DNA of 64,000 nucleotides. It comes from Hoplostethus atlanticus. Its lineage: Eukaryota; Chordata; Actinopteri; Trachichthyiformes; Trachichthyidae. Where the stretch lies: contig JAXDDX010000165.1 of assembly GCA_034670405.1 (NCBI GenBank), positions 470,001 to 534,000 on the forward strand, written 5' to 3'. This document shows positions 43,175-56,059 of this stretch, piece after piece. A program made the translations under genes and the position numbers. Position 1 is the first letter of the stretch. Every line of letters starts with the position of its first letter. The notes under the pieces were generated by a model, which was not told the DNA's origin, searched no databases, and saw only the letters and a list, made by a program, of their open reading frames with translations.

Positions 43175-43590
43175 CTATGTTAAAGCTGCACTAGGCGAGA
43201 ATTGCTCTATAGAAAATGTCTCCCGTTGTATCAGCCTAAATCACAAAGTGGGGCTGCAACAGAAACGAGTGTCCCATTCCCCCTGAGATGAGATGTCATA
43301 GAGTTTTCCTATTTGCCCAAATGGCCACTGGCAGGACACATGCGTACAGGAATTGACAGATTCAAACTTTAAAAAGATTGAAATACAAAAACAACGGCGC
43401 TCTGTTGATAGAAAGCTGGACTCACCGATATTAGGTACTTTACCTCTCTGATCCCTTTGGTATCGTTTAGTATAAAGCGATCACAGGGGTTGATAAATAT
43501 GAGCGTGCTGTGTGCAACTGTCCAAATGTTCAAACAGTTCCCTCTCGCTGCCACTTGGGGCCGCCAGTGTGTGAAGGTGCGTATAAAGTT
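43175..43590. mobile_element. dispersed MITE-like repeat, copy 1
   Basis: Starts ttaaagctgcactaggcgag and contains tcacaaagtggggctgcaac, and near its end gagcgtgctg and ccacttggggccgccagtg. A diverged partial copy is at 46120-46300. Confidence 0.65.
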
Positions 43591-44144
43591 ATATATATAT
43601 ATAAAGTATATAAAGTTTCTCTTGGTTTTACAAAGGAGTCTAATGGGAAAATGGCCATGAGAAATCTATTTAAAAAATTTTTTTTCACAGGGTCATTTCT
43701 GCACAGTCCCTTAAATTGAAAGGCCTTTTGATTGTGTTACAGATCCCTTAGGTACAAGGTAAAAGCAAAAACACGGAGGGACAGAGTCTTTATTGTAGAA
43801 AACATCTGTGGAGTAAAACTTTACAGACACCACTTTTAACTTAAACTTTATTGTTTCTGCTGGGTACTTTGATTCAAATTATTTTCTGCAGGCACTTTCA
43901 GGCAGTTACCAAAAGCTATTACCTGAAAAGAACAATCAGGCCTTTTTGCCTGCAGAAATAATGAGTTGCAGAATCTGTAAAGATGGATTACGGCCTCACA
44001 CTGACAAAGATGTCTGTCACTGGAATATGAGCACCTCAAACTGAAGGTTAAAGGACTGCAATTTCTTGCCAATTATTCCACACTATGTACTATATATATA
44101 TATACGTACTAGACAAGTAAATGGCTGAACAGTTAGAATAACTA

Positions 44145-45165
44145 TATACACCAGCCACAACATTAAAACCACTGACAGGTGAAGTAAATAACATTGATTA
44201 TCTCGTTACAATGGCACCTGTCAAGGGGTGGGATATATGTGTTGGAAGCAGGAAAAATGGGCAAGCGTAAGTACCTGAGCGACTTTGACAAGGGCCAAAT
44301 TGTGATGGCTAGACAACTGGGTCAGTGCATCTCAAAAACGACAGGTCTTGTGGGGTGTTCCCGGTATGCAGTGGTTAGTACCGATCAAAAGTGGTCCAAG
44401 GAAGGACAACCGGTGAACCGGCAACAGGGTCATGAGCGCCCAAGGCTCATTGATGCGCGTGGGGAGCGAAGGCTAGCCTGGCTGGTCCGATCCCACTGAA
44501 GAGCTACTGTAGCACAAATTGCTGAAAAAGTTCATGCTGGCTATGATAGAAAGGTGTCAGAACACACAGTGCATCGCAGCTTGCTGTGTATGGGGCTGCG
44601 TAGCTGCAGAACGGTCAGAGTGCCCATGCTGACCCCTGTCCACCACCAAAAGCGCCTATAATGGGCACGTGAGTGTCAGAACTGGAGCATGGAGCAATGG
44701 AAGAAGGTGGCCTGGTCTGATGAATCACATTTTCTTTTACATCATGTGGACGGCTGGGTGCGTGTGCGTCGTTTACCTGGGGAAGAGATGGCACCAGGAT
44801 GCACTATGGGAAGAAGTCAAGCCAGCGGAGGCAGTGAGATGCTCTGGGCAATGTTCTGCTGGGAAACAATGGGTCCTGGCATTCATGTGGATGTTACTTT
44901 GACAACATTGTTGCAGACCAAGTACACCCCTTCATGGCAACGGTATTCCCTGATGGCAGTGGCCTCTTTCAGTAGGATAACCCTAACTCTAACCCTGCCA
45001 TACTGCAAAAATTGTTCAGGAATGGTTTGAGGAACATGACAAAGAGTTCAAGGTGTTGACTTGGCCTCCAAATTCCCCAGATCTCAATCCGATCCAGCAT
45101 CTGCGGGATGTGCTGGAAAAGCAAGTCCGATCCATGGAGGCCCCACCTCGCAATGGCATGCTAGT
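44145..45165 (+). mobile_element. Tc1-like DNA transposon, 3'-truncated
   Basis: The left terminal repeat begins near caccagccacaacattaaaa and is followed by the transposase relic. The matching right end is absent: similarity stops near gccccacctcgcaatggcat at about 45165, where unrelated sequence begins. No flanking TA pair can be shown for the missing end. Confidence 0.88.
44257..45165 (+). pseudogene. Tc1-like transposase pseudogene
   Basis: Starts [20 protein letters not shown], the helix-turn-helix region of a common fish Tc1-type transposase. The frame is broken by TGA at 44497-44499 and TAA at 44659-44661 (both likely CpG or C-to-T decay), then resumes with MEQWKKVAWSDESHF. The Asp of WSDES is a catalytic DDE residue and is kept. 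A small deletion near 44903 shifts the frame, and the QQDNAPCH region with the second Asp is replaced by a telomere-like ccctaactctaaccctg. The C-terminus is missing. It cannot encode an active enzyme. Confidence 0.9.
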
Positions 45166-46119
45166 ATGAGAGCGTTGTTTGTTTGAAAGCAACCAAAAAC
45201 GGGTACATTGGCCCTGTTGCTCTCAGCAAAATGTGGCCTCTGCGCTGTCTAGACAATTTGGAGTGTGGTATTTGCAAATGATAAGAGCTTCAAAAAGCAG
45301 TACTGTAGACCACCTAAGGCCGGTCACTAAGCACCAAATTAGGATGCAGTTATTTCAGCAGCGGGAAGTGAGAGGCTCTCGTGTTTTGAAGTTAGAAATT
45401 GAACGCGGGATCTTTATTTTCGGCATGCTGATCTACGGAAAGTCGGTATGACCCAGATAAGAAAATGTATTCATATGTGCGCGTTATGTAATACCTGTCA
45501 GTAAATAGGATGCAAGATGTGATGTTGTTATATCCATTAGAAGCATAGTGTCTATTGACAGGGATGGAGGGAGAAAGCGGCCGGGGTGCATTATATAAGA
45601 TGCATGTATGTACAAGGGAATTTCTTTCTCTCCTCTCCCTTCCTTTCTTTGCTCATACAGAAAAAATCAATCACAGCAAACAATCCCATTGGACTCAATT
45701 AGCTACAGTTAAACAACTGGTGTGACTTCAATGCCCCGCCTCCACGAGTACTCAAATATCTTCCCACTAAAAATACATTTCATTGTGGTTGCGTGTGTGC
45801 ATGCATGTGTGTGTGTGTGTGTGCGTGTGTGTTCCGCTGACTTGGGATCTGCCAGAGAGCTCCCTGAGCAGCAGTGTGTGCTTGATAATTAGCCTCAAAT
45901 TCACCACTTCTCTGAACACATGCTAGGTTGGCAGAGGGAGGGTTGCCTCAGGGAAGGGTGAATGCTACGGGTGACTGTCATCTCTTACCCCTTCTCAGCC
46001 GAGGAGGTCTTACCCACATCTAACTTCGGGGAAAAAAAAATCTTTCCTCTGTAAACAGGATCTCATAATAAGAATAAGCTAACAATGCACACCTGCACAT
46101 TTTGGACACATTTCTGTAT

Positions 46120-46300
46120 AAAGTCACAAAATGGGGCTGCAATAGAGAAGAGCGTCCCATCCCCCCTGTAATTGAGACGCTGTAGATTCGCCCTACTTGC
46201 CCAAATTAAATCCAAATCCAAACTTTTGTATGACGCAATCACAGGTTGCTAAACATGAGCGTGCTGAAAGGTTTCACACATTTCAATCATTGCGCAATAC
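46120..46300. mobile_element. dispersed MITE-like repeat, copy 2 (partial)
   Basis: tcacaaaatggggctgcaat, gcgtcccatcc and aacatgagcgtgctg match 43245-43515 in the same order and orientation. Confidence 0.65.
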
Positions 46301-46348
46301 TCTCACATCTCTACTCTAACATCATAGTCTTTGTGACTGCGATGACTA

Positions 46349-46608
46349 AGGCTGGGTGAGGATTTTACTGATTCCGATGCTTGATTTTCCCCATCGATTC
46401 CTATTAGATAAATTGTTAGGAGGAAAGACTACACATAGCTGCAATGGAGTGCATTTGAAATACATCATTGTTTGCAATCAATGGCACTAATGATTGCAAA
46501 CACTGATGCAATTGAAGCAAACAAATCATCTTATCGATGCCAGGAATTGATGGTACAGGAGTGTTATCGATACTGAGGAATTCAGAACCGGATCGATACC
46601 CAACCCCT
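46349..46608. mobile_element. MITE with ggctgggt... inverted ends
   Basis: Left aaggctgggtgaggatttta is mirrored by the right gatcgatacccaacccctt. The interior contains cagaaccgg and repeated atcgat words. About 260 bp, no coding capacity. Confidence 0.65.
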
Positions 46609-47481
46609 TAGCAGTGGCCCAAATTTCCCCACGGGGTTCATTAATGTTTCATCTTTATCTAATCCAATCTCATTCGAACAATGAACATCCCACGCGTGAC
46701 TCCAGGGAGTCATTTCTGTTCAGTATTTATGTTCCACTGTTAAACCTGGGTGAATTGTGACTAAATTAATGTGTTAATGTGAATAAATGAAAGACTCTAT
46801 TTCAAATCTGCGTGGAAAATACCCATTTGGCAAGGTTCACTCCGGGACAATCCCGCTAGGGTCAGGTAACATATCAATAACGGAGACTTTCACTTTCATT
46901 CCTGTAATTGTCTAAATTTTTCGATTTCTATTTCCATTTTCAGACGTGGCAAATCACTCCAACCCGGCATATACTGTAGATAGACTGTAATAAACCCTGA
47001 AACGCAGTTGCACAAATACTATTAGACCCATGTCCGAACTGAATAACCTCTACCAATTATGAAAGTCCCATTCTCCTTGCTATCTCGTCATTTCTTTTAA
47101 CAGCTCCCTTGCTATTTCTATGTGTGCCTTGTTCTATGTCATCCCTTCACCCCCCCCCTTATCCAGTGACAGGGTTTAGTGTCCTCTGCTCCTCTGCTCT
47201 GACCCCCCCCCCCCCGTCTCTCCTTACAACCTTTGTTGTCAGGGCCATGGCTAAAGCCTGGGCTAATCTGCTGTGGGGATCCCTGACAACTGACCAGGCC
47301 AAGGGCTGCATGGCTGCATGGCGGAGGATGGCACCAGGATGGACACAGAGATGGAGGGAAGGAAGGAAGGGAGTGAAAGAGGAACATTGTAAACATGTCT
47401 ATGTCTTAAAATCGTGTCTCTTCTTAAAACAAAGGCAGATCACTGCACTGGTATCAAGAAAGGAATTATGCTCTTCCATTG

Positions 47482-47580
47482 GCAGACTGCTTCACTTGTT
47501 TTGAGAAAACTACGATTTTAAGACTCAATACTCGATTATACGACTTGTTAAGACGGGTATTTTTTTTTTGCACTGCAAAG
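47482..47580. mobile_element. CACTTGTTT-type MITE fragment
   Basis: Contains cttcacttgttttgagaaaa, gactcaatac, acttgttaagac and a ttttttttgcactgcaaag end, as in the copies at 50905-51586. Confidence 0.6.
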
Positions 47581-49562
47581 GTGCCGAGCAAATCTGGAGA
47601 GATGCAGCAGAAGCCATCAGGATATGGACTTCTTCCATTCATACAATGGCTCAAAGCTTAGGATCCCGGAAAGTGCGGTGTCACAAGGAGCATTGTTATG
47701 AAGGATAGCGAAGGGATGAAAGTGAGAAGACGAGAATAGCACGTCGTAATGATGTGGGGAAGAAAGGAAACGGAGGACGGAAAGCGTAAAGAAAGACCGT
47801 GTCAGCTAGACGTATGGAGAAAGGGGGGAATGCTATAGAGGAGCTAAATGTATTAGCTTTGGTGTAGCCTATACCCAGCGTCCTCCCATTCCCTCCCCGT
47901 GGCTTCCACACCCGGAGAAGAAAAGGCAAACTAATCCCTCAGCCACACTGACGATTTATCTGCCTTCCTCCCATGGCTATGCTATTTATAGCATATTAAA
48001 AAGGGGAAAAAAACTCTTTTCATCACCTTCAATACGAAACATGAAAATACCCGGTGAAGTTAAAGCTCTGCTAACAGGATCAAGTGTGGAGGCAAAGGGG
48101 ACTCAAACAAAATTGGGGGGTGGGGGGGGGATAGAGAGAATTAACACAGCTTTCTGAGTCGGGGGTTATCTAGAAAACATATTATTCCGCAAAGAGGGAA
48201 AAAAAACAACTTTTGTTGCTTTATCAAAAAAAGACACATTTAGGTTCAGGTTCGTTTTAATTCATGCTGCAAGGAAAATTCACAGAATCAAAGCTTCATT
48301 TACTCCGAGGTAATTACTTTAAAGATAATTGCATTTGTTATGATAGAGCAAATCATGAACACCAACACATCCTTACACTGACCCAATAGTTTTCTTTTTT
48401 CTTTTTTTTTACCATGAAAACGAGCCGAGTAATGTTTCACAGAGATATCCTTGGCCTACATACAGCCTGTGTATCTCTCCCGGCCCAGCAAAGCACAGCA
48501 TGGCCGCCCTTTTTCCACCGTGTAGCTTAGCACCGTTTCATCATCAAAGTTTGTTGATTCAGCATTTCCTTTTTTTGATTCGACTACTTTTTTCAAGCCT
48601 GCGATCGGGCGCTCCGGAGTTAGCACACCATACTAAAAGATCATTAAAAAGGGAAGATGAGAAGATGTGGGGGGGGGGAAAAAGTAGCGGATGTAGAGGA
48701 TGCACGTTACGATGCGATGGGGGCGCTCAGGTAACGGTTTGCAGAACGGTGTGTTGACCCCTGAGCTGCAACACCACACTATGAATGCACATGGTGGACA
48801 CACACACACATAAAAACACATACCGTACATCAAACAAAACACTCCATTATGCTGTATCCTAGGGCACGTTGTTGATAGTAATTAACCTGACAGAGCAGTG
48901 TGAACACACACAGAGGGGAAACATCCCCACGGGTCATTGTTTGGACAAAGGCCCTGCAGACATGATGGCTCTGCTCGCTCTGACCTACTGCCTAACAACT
49001 CAACTCAACGCCTATCACGGTTTCTGTTTAATATCAGACAGCGTAACTTCTGCGTGTTTATACACTGTGTTTATATGTGAGCTGAAGCCTCCTGTCAGAA
49101 GATCGGCTTCACCCTTGATCCATATCATCCATTGCAAGCGGCGTGCTAATTAGCTGTGCTAAGACGAATCGTGCTGGTTTTTTCCTGGTTCACTGACCGC
49201 AGCACCTTCGGTAATCCGCCGTTATCACACAGTTGGGGAGGATAGGGAGGCTAATAACACTGTGATATTACCAACGCCGATCTAGCAAGCGATAGAACCA
49301 AGCGGCGCTAGCTGCTAATTCTGTCTGCATGAGCCCCAGACCAGACTAATCCCTATTTTAATTATTTTTCCCCTCCCTCCCCCTTCACCTCCCCCGTGTC
49401 ACTGTTTTCTAATCAGCCCATCTAATTAAAAAACACGAAGGGTGGCAGGCAGACAGCAATGGTTTTAGAACAAGACAGCAGGGTGTAGTGTTTCGATGTC
49501 TGCGGTGCACATGTTGGTGTGAGGGTAAAAGCTATAGACTGACCTGTAGGTTCGGTTAGTCC

Positions 49563-49587
49563 GTGTGTGTGTGTGTGTGTGTGTGTG
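49563..49587. repeat. TG microsatellite
   Basis: TG run of about 12 units. Confidence 0.92.
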
Positions 49588-50904
49588 TTTGTTGGTGCAT
49601 GAATGCGTGCATTTGTGCCTCAGTCTCATTTTACATTCCAGTTACTCTCGACACTCCAAAGCAACAGTAGGTGAAGGTCGGGGCTGAAGTGCCCTTGCAA
49701 TATGTGACCGCCTTGACCGTAGAACAATCATGTAAGTAAAGTGCTAGGAAAATATATAGAATATGAGCTATGGAGAGATGGAGAATGGATTTTTGTCTGT
49801 CTCGGCCGCTCTCGTCTGTCTCTAGAGAAAGTGGAAAGAAAGATTGCAAAGCAAACAGGATCGATACGACGCTGACATCTCTCTGGCACGCTCCGAAAAT
49901 CCCCGCCGTGCACAAACATACTTAAAGAAGAGGTTTTAATGGATCCCATAACCACGACCATCACTTTAGCTTTAACTCAACCTCCGACGTGGCAACAGCT
50001 TCATCTGCAATCAGTCAAATTGGGTATTCACAAAAAACAAAAACAGAGCAAAACCAGCCTCGCCGAGTCGCAAAGCCCTAGCCGTCCAAACGAGCCCGAA
50101 CGAGCTTTAAATCAAGACGGAGAGTCACTTTATCTCTGTCCCGTAGCCTCAACGGTAAGGCTAAAACTTTTTTTTTTTTTTACGGCGAGGGCCGACATTG
50201 CCTGTCACCCTTTGCCTCCCCTCATTTATTGATGCAGTTGAGGAGTTTTTTTATGGAGGCGGTACCGCCGCGCGGCCCGTAATTGCCGGTCGAGGCACGT
50301 TCACAAGAGTTCATAAAGGTTGCTCTGTAAATATATTCAGGTTGGCCCGGTGTCACCTCGTATGAAAAAAAAAAGGCAGCCTCTGCCTGATGAATGGGAA
50401 GAGAAGGGGTATTTCAGACGCACGCACACACACACACACACACACACGGATACAAACAGACCCACACAAGGACACACACATTCACAGTAGAGCCTGGTGA
50501 GAAGTCAATTTGTACCCACATCCATGAAATCACACATACACAAACCTACACACACACACACACTCCTGTCCTTAGGTAGATTAAGATATATTACACTCCA
50601 AAACAGCTCTCACGTCCTTGCTGTACCTCACCTTGCAGGCCACCGCCCTTTTCTCTCCTGATCCCTCCTTTCTTTCTTTCTTCTTCAACACAGGGGGTAA
50701 AAATGTGAGTTTTCTGGGCCTGCAGTACTTTTAGGAATAAACATTTTGGTTGTAAGCGTGCAGAGGAAGACCCCCCTGAGTCATTGTGTCCTCCACGGCG
50801 GGAGTGACTCTCAGTGTCCTCTGTAGCCGTAGTCAAAAATGTTCCCAGGGATCCAGAGTGAGTCAGCCATTAAGACGTGATGTAAAGAGACATTCAGATT
50901 CAGT

Positions 50905-51093
50905 CTTAAAATCTATTTTTTTTTAAAACAAGTGAATGAATTCTGCCAATCGGGGTGAGATGATTTCACTAGTTTGCAGTTTCACTTGTTTAAGGGATTT
51001 TGTAGAAATTGGTTGTTTTAAGAAATGATTTTAACACTCAATTCTAGATCAAGATCAAATTGCTTGTTAAGATGGCTACTTTTTGCAGTGCAG
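50905..51093. mobile_element. CACTTGTTT-type MITE, copy
   Basis: Holds aaaacaagtgaatg, ggggtgagatgatttcacta, cagtttcacttgtttaagg, gattttaacactcaattcta and a final ttttgcagtgcag. The internal short repeats and gcactg-type ends match a well-known class of fish MITEs. Confidence 0.7.
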
Positions 51094-51160
51094 CAGCTAT
51101 GAGGTGTGCGATCGGTATGTGCCCTTGTTTGTTGCTATATTTGTGCGTGGTTCTGAGAGA

Positions 51161-51181
51161 GAGAGAGAGAGAGAGAGAGAG
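51161..51181. repeat. GA microsatellite
   Basis: GA run of about 13 units from 51157. Confidence 0.9.
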
Positions 51182-51289
51182 GATATGAGGATATGTCGTG
51201 GTCGAGCGGTGACCCAGATCAGACAGTGACATCTCTGTCCACTCAGGGGATGTTCAGGGACAAGATGTTCTGCTGGTGCTGCAGCACGG

Positions 51290-51586
51290 CCGCACTGTAA
51301 AAAAAATCTTTTGTATTAAAACAAGTGAAAATATCGGCCAACGGGGTGAGGTAATCTCACTTCCTTCCAATGCACTTGTTTCCAGAAATGTCTTGAATCC
51401 AGTGACTTCATGTTGATACTCGTAGAGAGATCTGGGAAACGGGTGCTGACTGCTGCACTGGCAAAAAAGTGGAATTATCTGACCCCGTTGTTCAGATGTT
51501 TTCATTTGTTATAATGATTTTTTTATACTCAATACTGGACTGCTTTAAAGTATTAGTACAGATGGACGTTTTTTTTCCAGTGCAAC
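51290..51586. mobile_element. two adjacent CACTTGTTT-type MITE copies
   Basis: The first starts cgcactgtaaaaaaaatc and carries ggggtgaggtaatctcactt; a second left end, gcactggcaaaaaagtgg, appears at about 51455 and runs to ttttttttccagtgcaac. They are tandem or nested copies of the family at 50905-51093. Confidence 0.65.
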
Positions 51587-54500
51587 AGAATCTGACCAAA
51601 CACACACACACACACACACACTATGATACAAAAGCAATAACTTGGCATTAAGGCTCTGGGTGTGCTTGTCTTTGTCTCTCTCCTGCCCTGCTTTTTACAA
51701 TCGAATTGCTGTACCCGGTGTCCTCTACGGCAGACCGCAGAGTACAATGTGCTTTTGGCCAATTGATTTTTGTACGTTGCTCTCCTTCTCGGCGTCTCCT
51801 CTTACCCCTCCCCTCTCGCCTCCCTCTCTCTCTCTTGGCTAATTACTGTGATTGATTAATCGACTGGCGTGACGTCTCTCACGCTCCTGCGAATCTTAGC
51901 GTGTCGCCCCTAATCACACTCCCAAAGAAAGATGAAGGGAGGTCAAGGTTAATGCCGCAAAGAAAATCTGGGCAGACAACGGTTTTGTTGACCAGAGCGA
52001 GGGCTTTGGCATCAATTCCAAAATGGCGGCCACCGTTCACCGTTTGATCGAAAAAACCCCTCTGAAGTGAGCCGACCTTATTTCTGTTCGCAGCAGTTGA
52101 CCCAGGAAGTGAATCAAAGCGTCAAAGTGAGTTGTAGGATGTAGCTTGGAGAATCAACACGAGCATGTAAATACCGTTGTTGTCGGGGGAAGTGATGGAT
52201 GATGAAAGAGACGCGCGGAGAAAAGATCAACGGCGGTATTGATCGAAGCGGATGGCTGTGGCCGATCCTCGGACCCGTTCGCTTGTTAAAGCAGTCGTTA
52301 TCAAATAACACGTAGGTAGATAGAGGAGGCTGTTAACCAAGCGGGTTACGCACACCCCCTGTGGTCCAATGTGACGAAGTTAGCCGCAGAATTGGAGCTT
52401 TAGGGACGCTTTGATCTGATTTAGTTTTCATGAATCTATCACAATAAAAGCACTGAGACACAGACTCTATACCAAAGTGCCCTCATGGGAAAAACCTGGA
52501 AATTATCAGTGTTGACTTTTTTTGAACTTTTTGCTTAAATGAAGCGGTGCATATAAAAAAAAAGCAAAAAAAACATTTACAAGCCCACAACTCTAAAGTG
52601 CATACCGACCGGCGATGCCTCTTTGTGCAAATCGTGTGCCATTAGTGCATCTGCGGGTTAAATCCGACAGATTGGATCCCAACAGTGCTTAGTAAACACA
52701 ACTAGACAGGCACCCACTCAAAGCGCAAAGATCTGGCCCATTTCCTCTAACCTCTGTGTGTTCTCTTTGGTCTCCCTGGGACGTTGAGGCGGGAGGGGTG
52801 GGGTAACACATGGCTAGACATGCTTACACAGACACATTGCTACCCGGGCTGCCTGCCTCGAGGGACTCGGTTTATAGGCTAGACTAAATATTGCCTAGTA
52901 AAACGCTGCACCTGCTGTTTTTATACACAGATAATCAATGACGATCAATGATAAACAATGATCAAGAGTAGCACCCCTAATTCGCTCGCCTCGATGTGAA
53001 TTTGACGACACAAGTGAAATCGAAACAGGCCTCGCCTTGAGTGTAAGCCAGCCAGTGCGGCTAATGCAATACACGGGTAAAGCCTTGGCCTCTTTTTCGC
53101 TAACCTTGCTCTCCCCACTCCGAAAGGCCCTCTCCTCTCTGTCTCTATCTCTTAGCCTGAGCGATGTGACAGAAGGAGTAACAAAGTGTGGAGTGCCGGG
53201 GTGAGCCAATCTGCAGCGCGGCGCCAGGTGTTGGAGATAATGTTCCGTTGGAGCATTTCTCGGCGGGGGCGGCGCAAAGTTCATCGCCCCGCGCTGCAGT
53301 TTTGATCGATGGCGCGTTGCAGATTGAGTCCTCAACCACGAGCCGCCGTTAATAACTCCTGACTCAGACAAACAGACTTTGAGGGGCCGTGGCGGAGCGA
53401 CCGGCAAAGACAGCTATTGATCCGCTGGTCAGGAAAGAAGGCCGATACGCCCCAAACTATGCTTTTGGATGCATGAAGCTGACACTGCGAAATGAAAGCG
53501 AGTGAAGGATGACGAAAGAAAGAAGTGGAAGAGGAGAGTAGAATTGACGTGTTGATTTTTTTTTTTTTGTTGGGTAACTTTCAGGCAAATTTAACATTCA
53601 TTTGCTGGGCTTGCTGTTACAGGGTACAGAGTAGAGTTCAAAAGTAGACTCCTTTTCCAGAACAGCATGGATTATTCAGGTGAAAACCGCCTCCAATCCT
53701 TTCCTAGGGCAAACCTGATATATTTTTTCCCCCATTACATGTTTTTGTCAGAGCAGAAAACAAAACATAGTGCCATCACAAAAAAGTTTAAAATATAGAT
53801 TGTCCTTGGAACCTTGGAAAGTTACTGCCATTTCACCAACCGAGGACTTAAAAGCAGCATATTTTATTTTTTGTGAGTATATAAATACACATATATAAAT
53901 ATATAAAGTATACTACTGCAGTCTGACTCCCACTGCTTCAAAAGCTAACACTTCAGAATTATGATGTCTGCACTTTTCACCTTTTAAGAACCTCAGCAGG
54001 AAAGGCTGCAGGCCTGTAACTCATCTGCAGGGTGGAGAATGGTGGGAGGTTAAGTGGCGAATGAGTCTAGGGAGGTTGTCGGGGGGGGGTAGAGAGAGAG
54101 GGAGGCGGGGGGAGAGAAAGAGACAGAGACAGACAGGGAGAAGCAGCGGGATAGGAGGATGCGATAAATGTGGTTGGTATATATAACCCCCTCACAGCGA
54201 GACACGGGGGGCTCTTTTTTTTATTGTCTTTGACGCGATGATCCTTGACGTGCATCAGGGCTTCATTACAATCCCCTCGCATCAGCCATGAGACATTTCT
54301 GTCTCAACCAATGTTTATCTCTGCGTGAGCTTTCTCCATTGTAAAGTTCAGAGAAGTATAGTTGCGGGCTTTTAGATATGTGCATCATCCCCGTCGCCAA
54401 AGTTGTGGGAGTGTCGACCATGAACGTAAGACAACAGTGAATAAAAGTTTGTGAACACACAAATTAAAAAAAACAAAAAACATCCTCTGATACTTTTGCC

Positions 54501-54710
54501 TCAGTCTTACACTCCAGAATTTGGGACAACTTTACTTAAATGCAATGCACACCATTCATTATCCTCAATTTACTTTAGTGGATGATTGGTATGTGGGTTT
54601 TATGATGAGAGCACCACTTACAGTCAATGACTATGGAATGGTGGCCTTTCATTAGACAATCACAGCAAACTATCTATCCACTCAGATGCTTTATGATACC
54701 CACATAACAG

Positions 54711-54711
<1 letters not shown>

Positions 54712-54789
<78 letters not shown>
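54712..54789. repeat. very long GA microsatellite
   Basis: Uninterrupted GA run of about 38 units, the longest dinucleotide run in the window. Confidence 0.96.
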
Positions 54790-56040
54790 CAGAGAAGCAC
54801 CACAGTCAGACCCTCCTAGACGTGACCAGACTAGCGATGCTGCGGTGAATTACCAGTAAAGCTCCACAGCGAAACGCTCGGTCTGTGTTCTGAGAAAACA
54901 GGCCACAGCATAAGAAATGGATAAACCCACTCACCCATCGCACAGTGTACACACAAAAAAAAAACAACAACAAAATCTATACAAAAGGGCTCTCGCCTCC
55001 CCTGCAAATTGTATTTATCCATATTCCCTAAATGACCGCCTAACTGCACGCGCGTGTAATGAATGACGTTTCGGGGGGGATCGCCAAGTGGGCAATTACC
55101 TATTCTGGAGCTGCCAGGCAATCAATGTTCAGGTGCATACTGTACAATCACTCACACCACATACATACTCTCTCCGTGAGTGTTTTATTGCAGTAAAAAC
55201 TTGAGAGGGGGTAGCACGCGACTGGCAGCCGATAGCCCGACGTGATGGATGGTGATGTCGAGCTCTGCTGCGACGGGGTATGGGAAAAGTACACTTTGTT
55301 ACCCCCATGGCGAACAGCGGTTGCCATACACACACACACACACACAAGCATGCATGGAGACGCACATGCACACATGGACAGATCATATACACTCATATAC
55401 ACACATGCACTAACACAAATCTGGCAGTGGATCATCTGAGGTAAATAGGAGTGAATTTACAGCTGCAGCTAAAAACCAAATTCCAAATCTCACGAGCTCC
55501 CGAGATCAGGAACTTCCACTGATCCCTTTGAAAACACAAAAAACAGAAGTTGAGGCATTTATCTCCACAGGAAATGAAACATATTGCCACTACTCCCATC
55601 GGCAACCATAGAAAACAGCTTCTCTCTCTCTCTCTCAGGTGAGTCAACCTAACAGCCAATCAATATATATCCAGTGTTTTGTACTTTGCTCCGACACCTC
55701 TGACTCACTGTCTCTCTCTCTCTCTCCCTCTCTCTCCCTGTCTCTCCCCAGGTAGGGACAAGCAGACACATATCAACACTGCAGGGATAATCCATGTGCT
55801 TCCCTGAATGTCAGTGCCTCTGGACCGTGGGGTACCGGGTTAAAAGGGAGAGGAGAATAGAGAAGGAGGCTACCTAGACAGATACAAACTCGATGGGCTC
55901 TTAGATCTCCTAACAAGAGGAAATAAGTTGCATTTACTCAGGGAGCTTTGCTTTTGGCGGTAATGGATGCTGGAGAAAAAAAACAAAAAAAACCACACCC
56001 CTTGTGGGAGATGGGAGAGGTTGCAAAAGTTACCGGAATT

Positions 56041-56059
56041 AAAAAAAAAAAAAAAAAAA
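56041..56059. repeat. poly-A tract
   Basis: About 19 consecutive A; no retroposed body recognised next to it. Confidence 0.85.
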
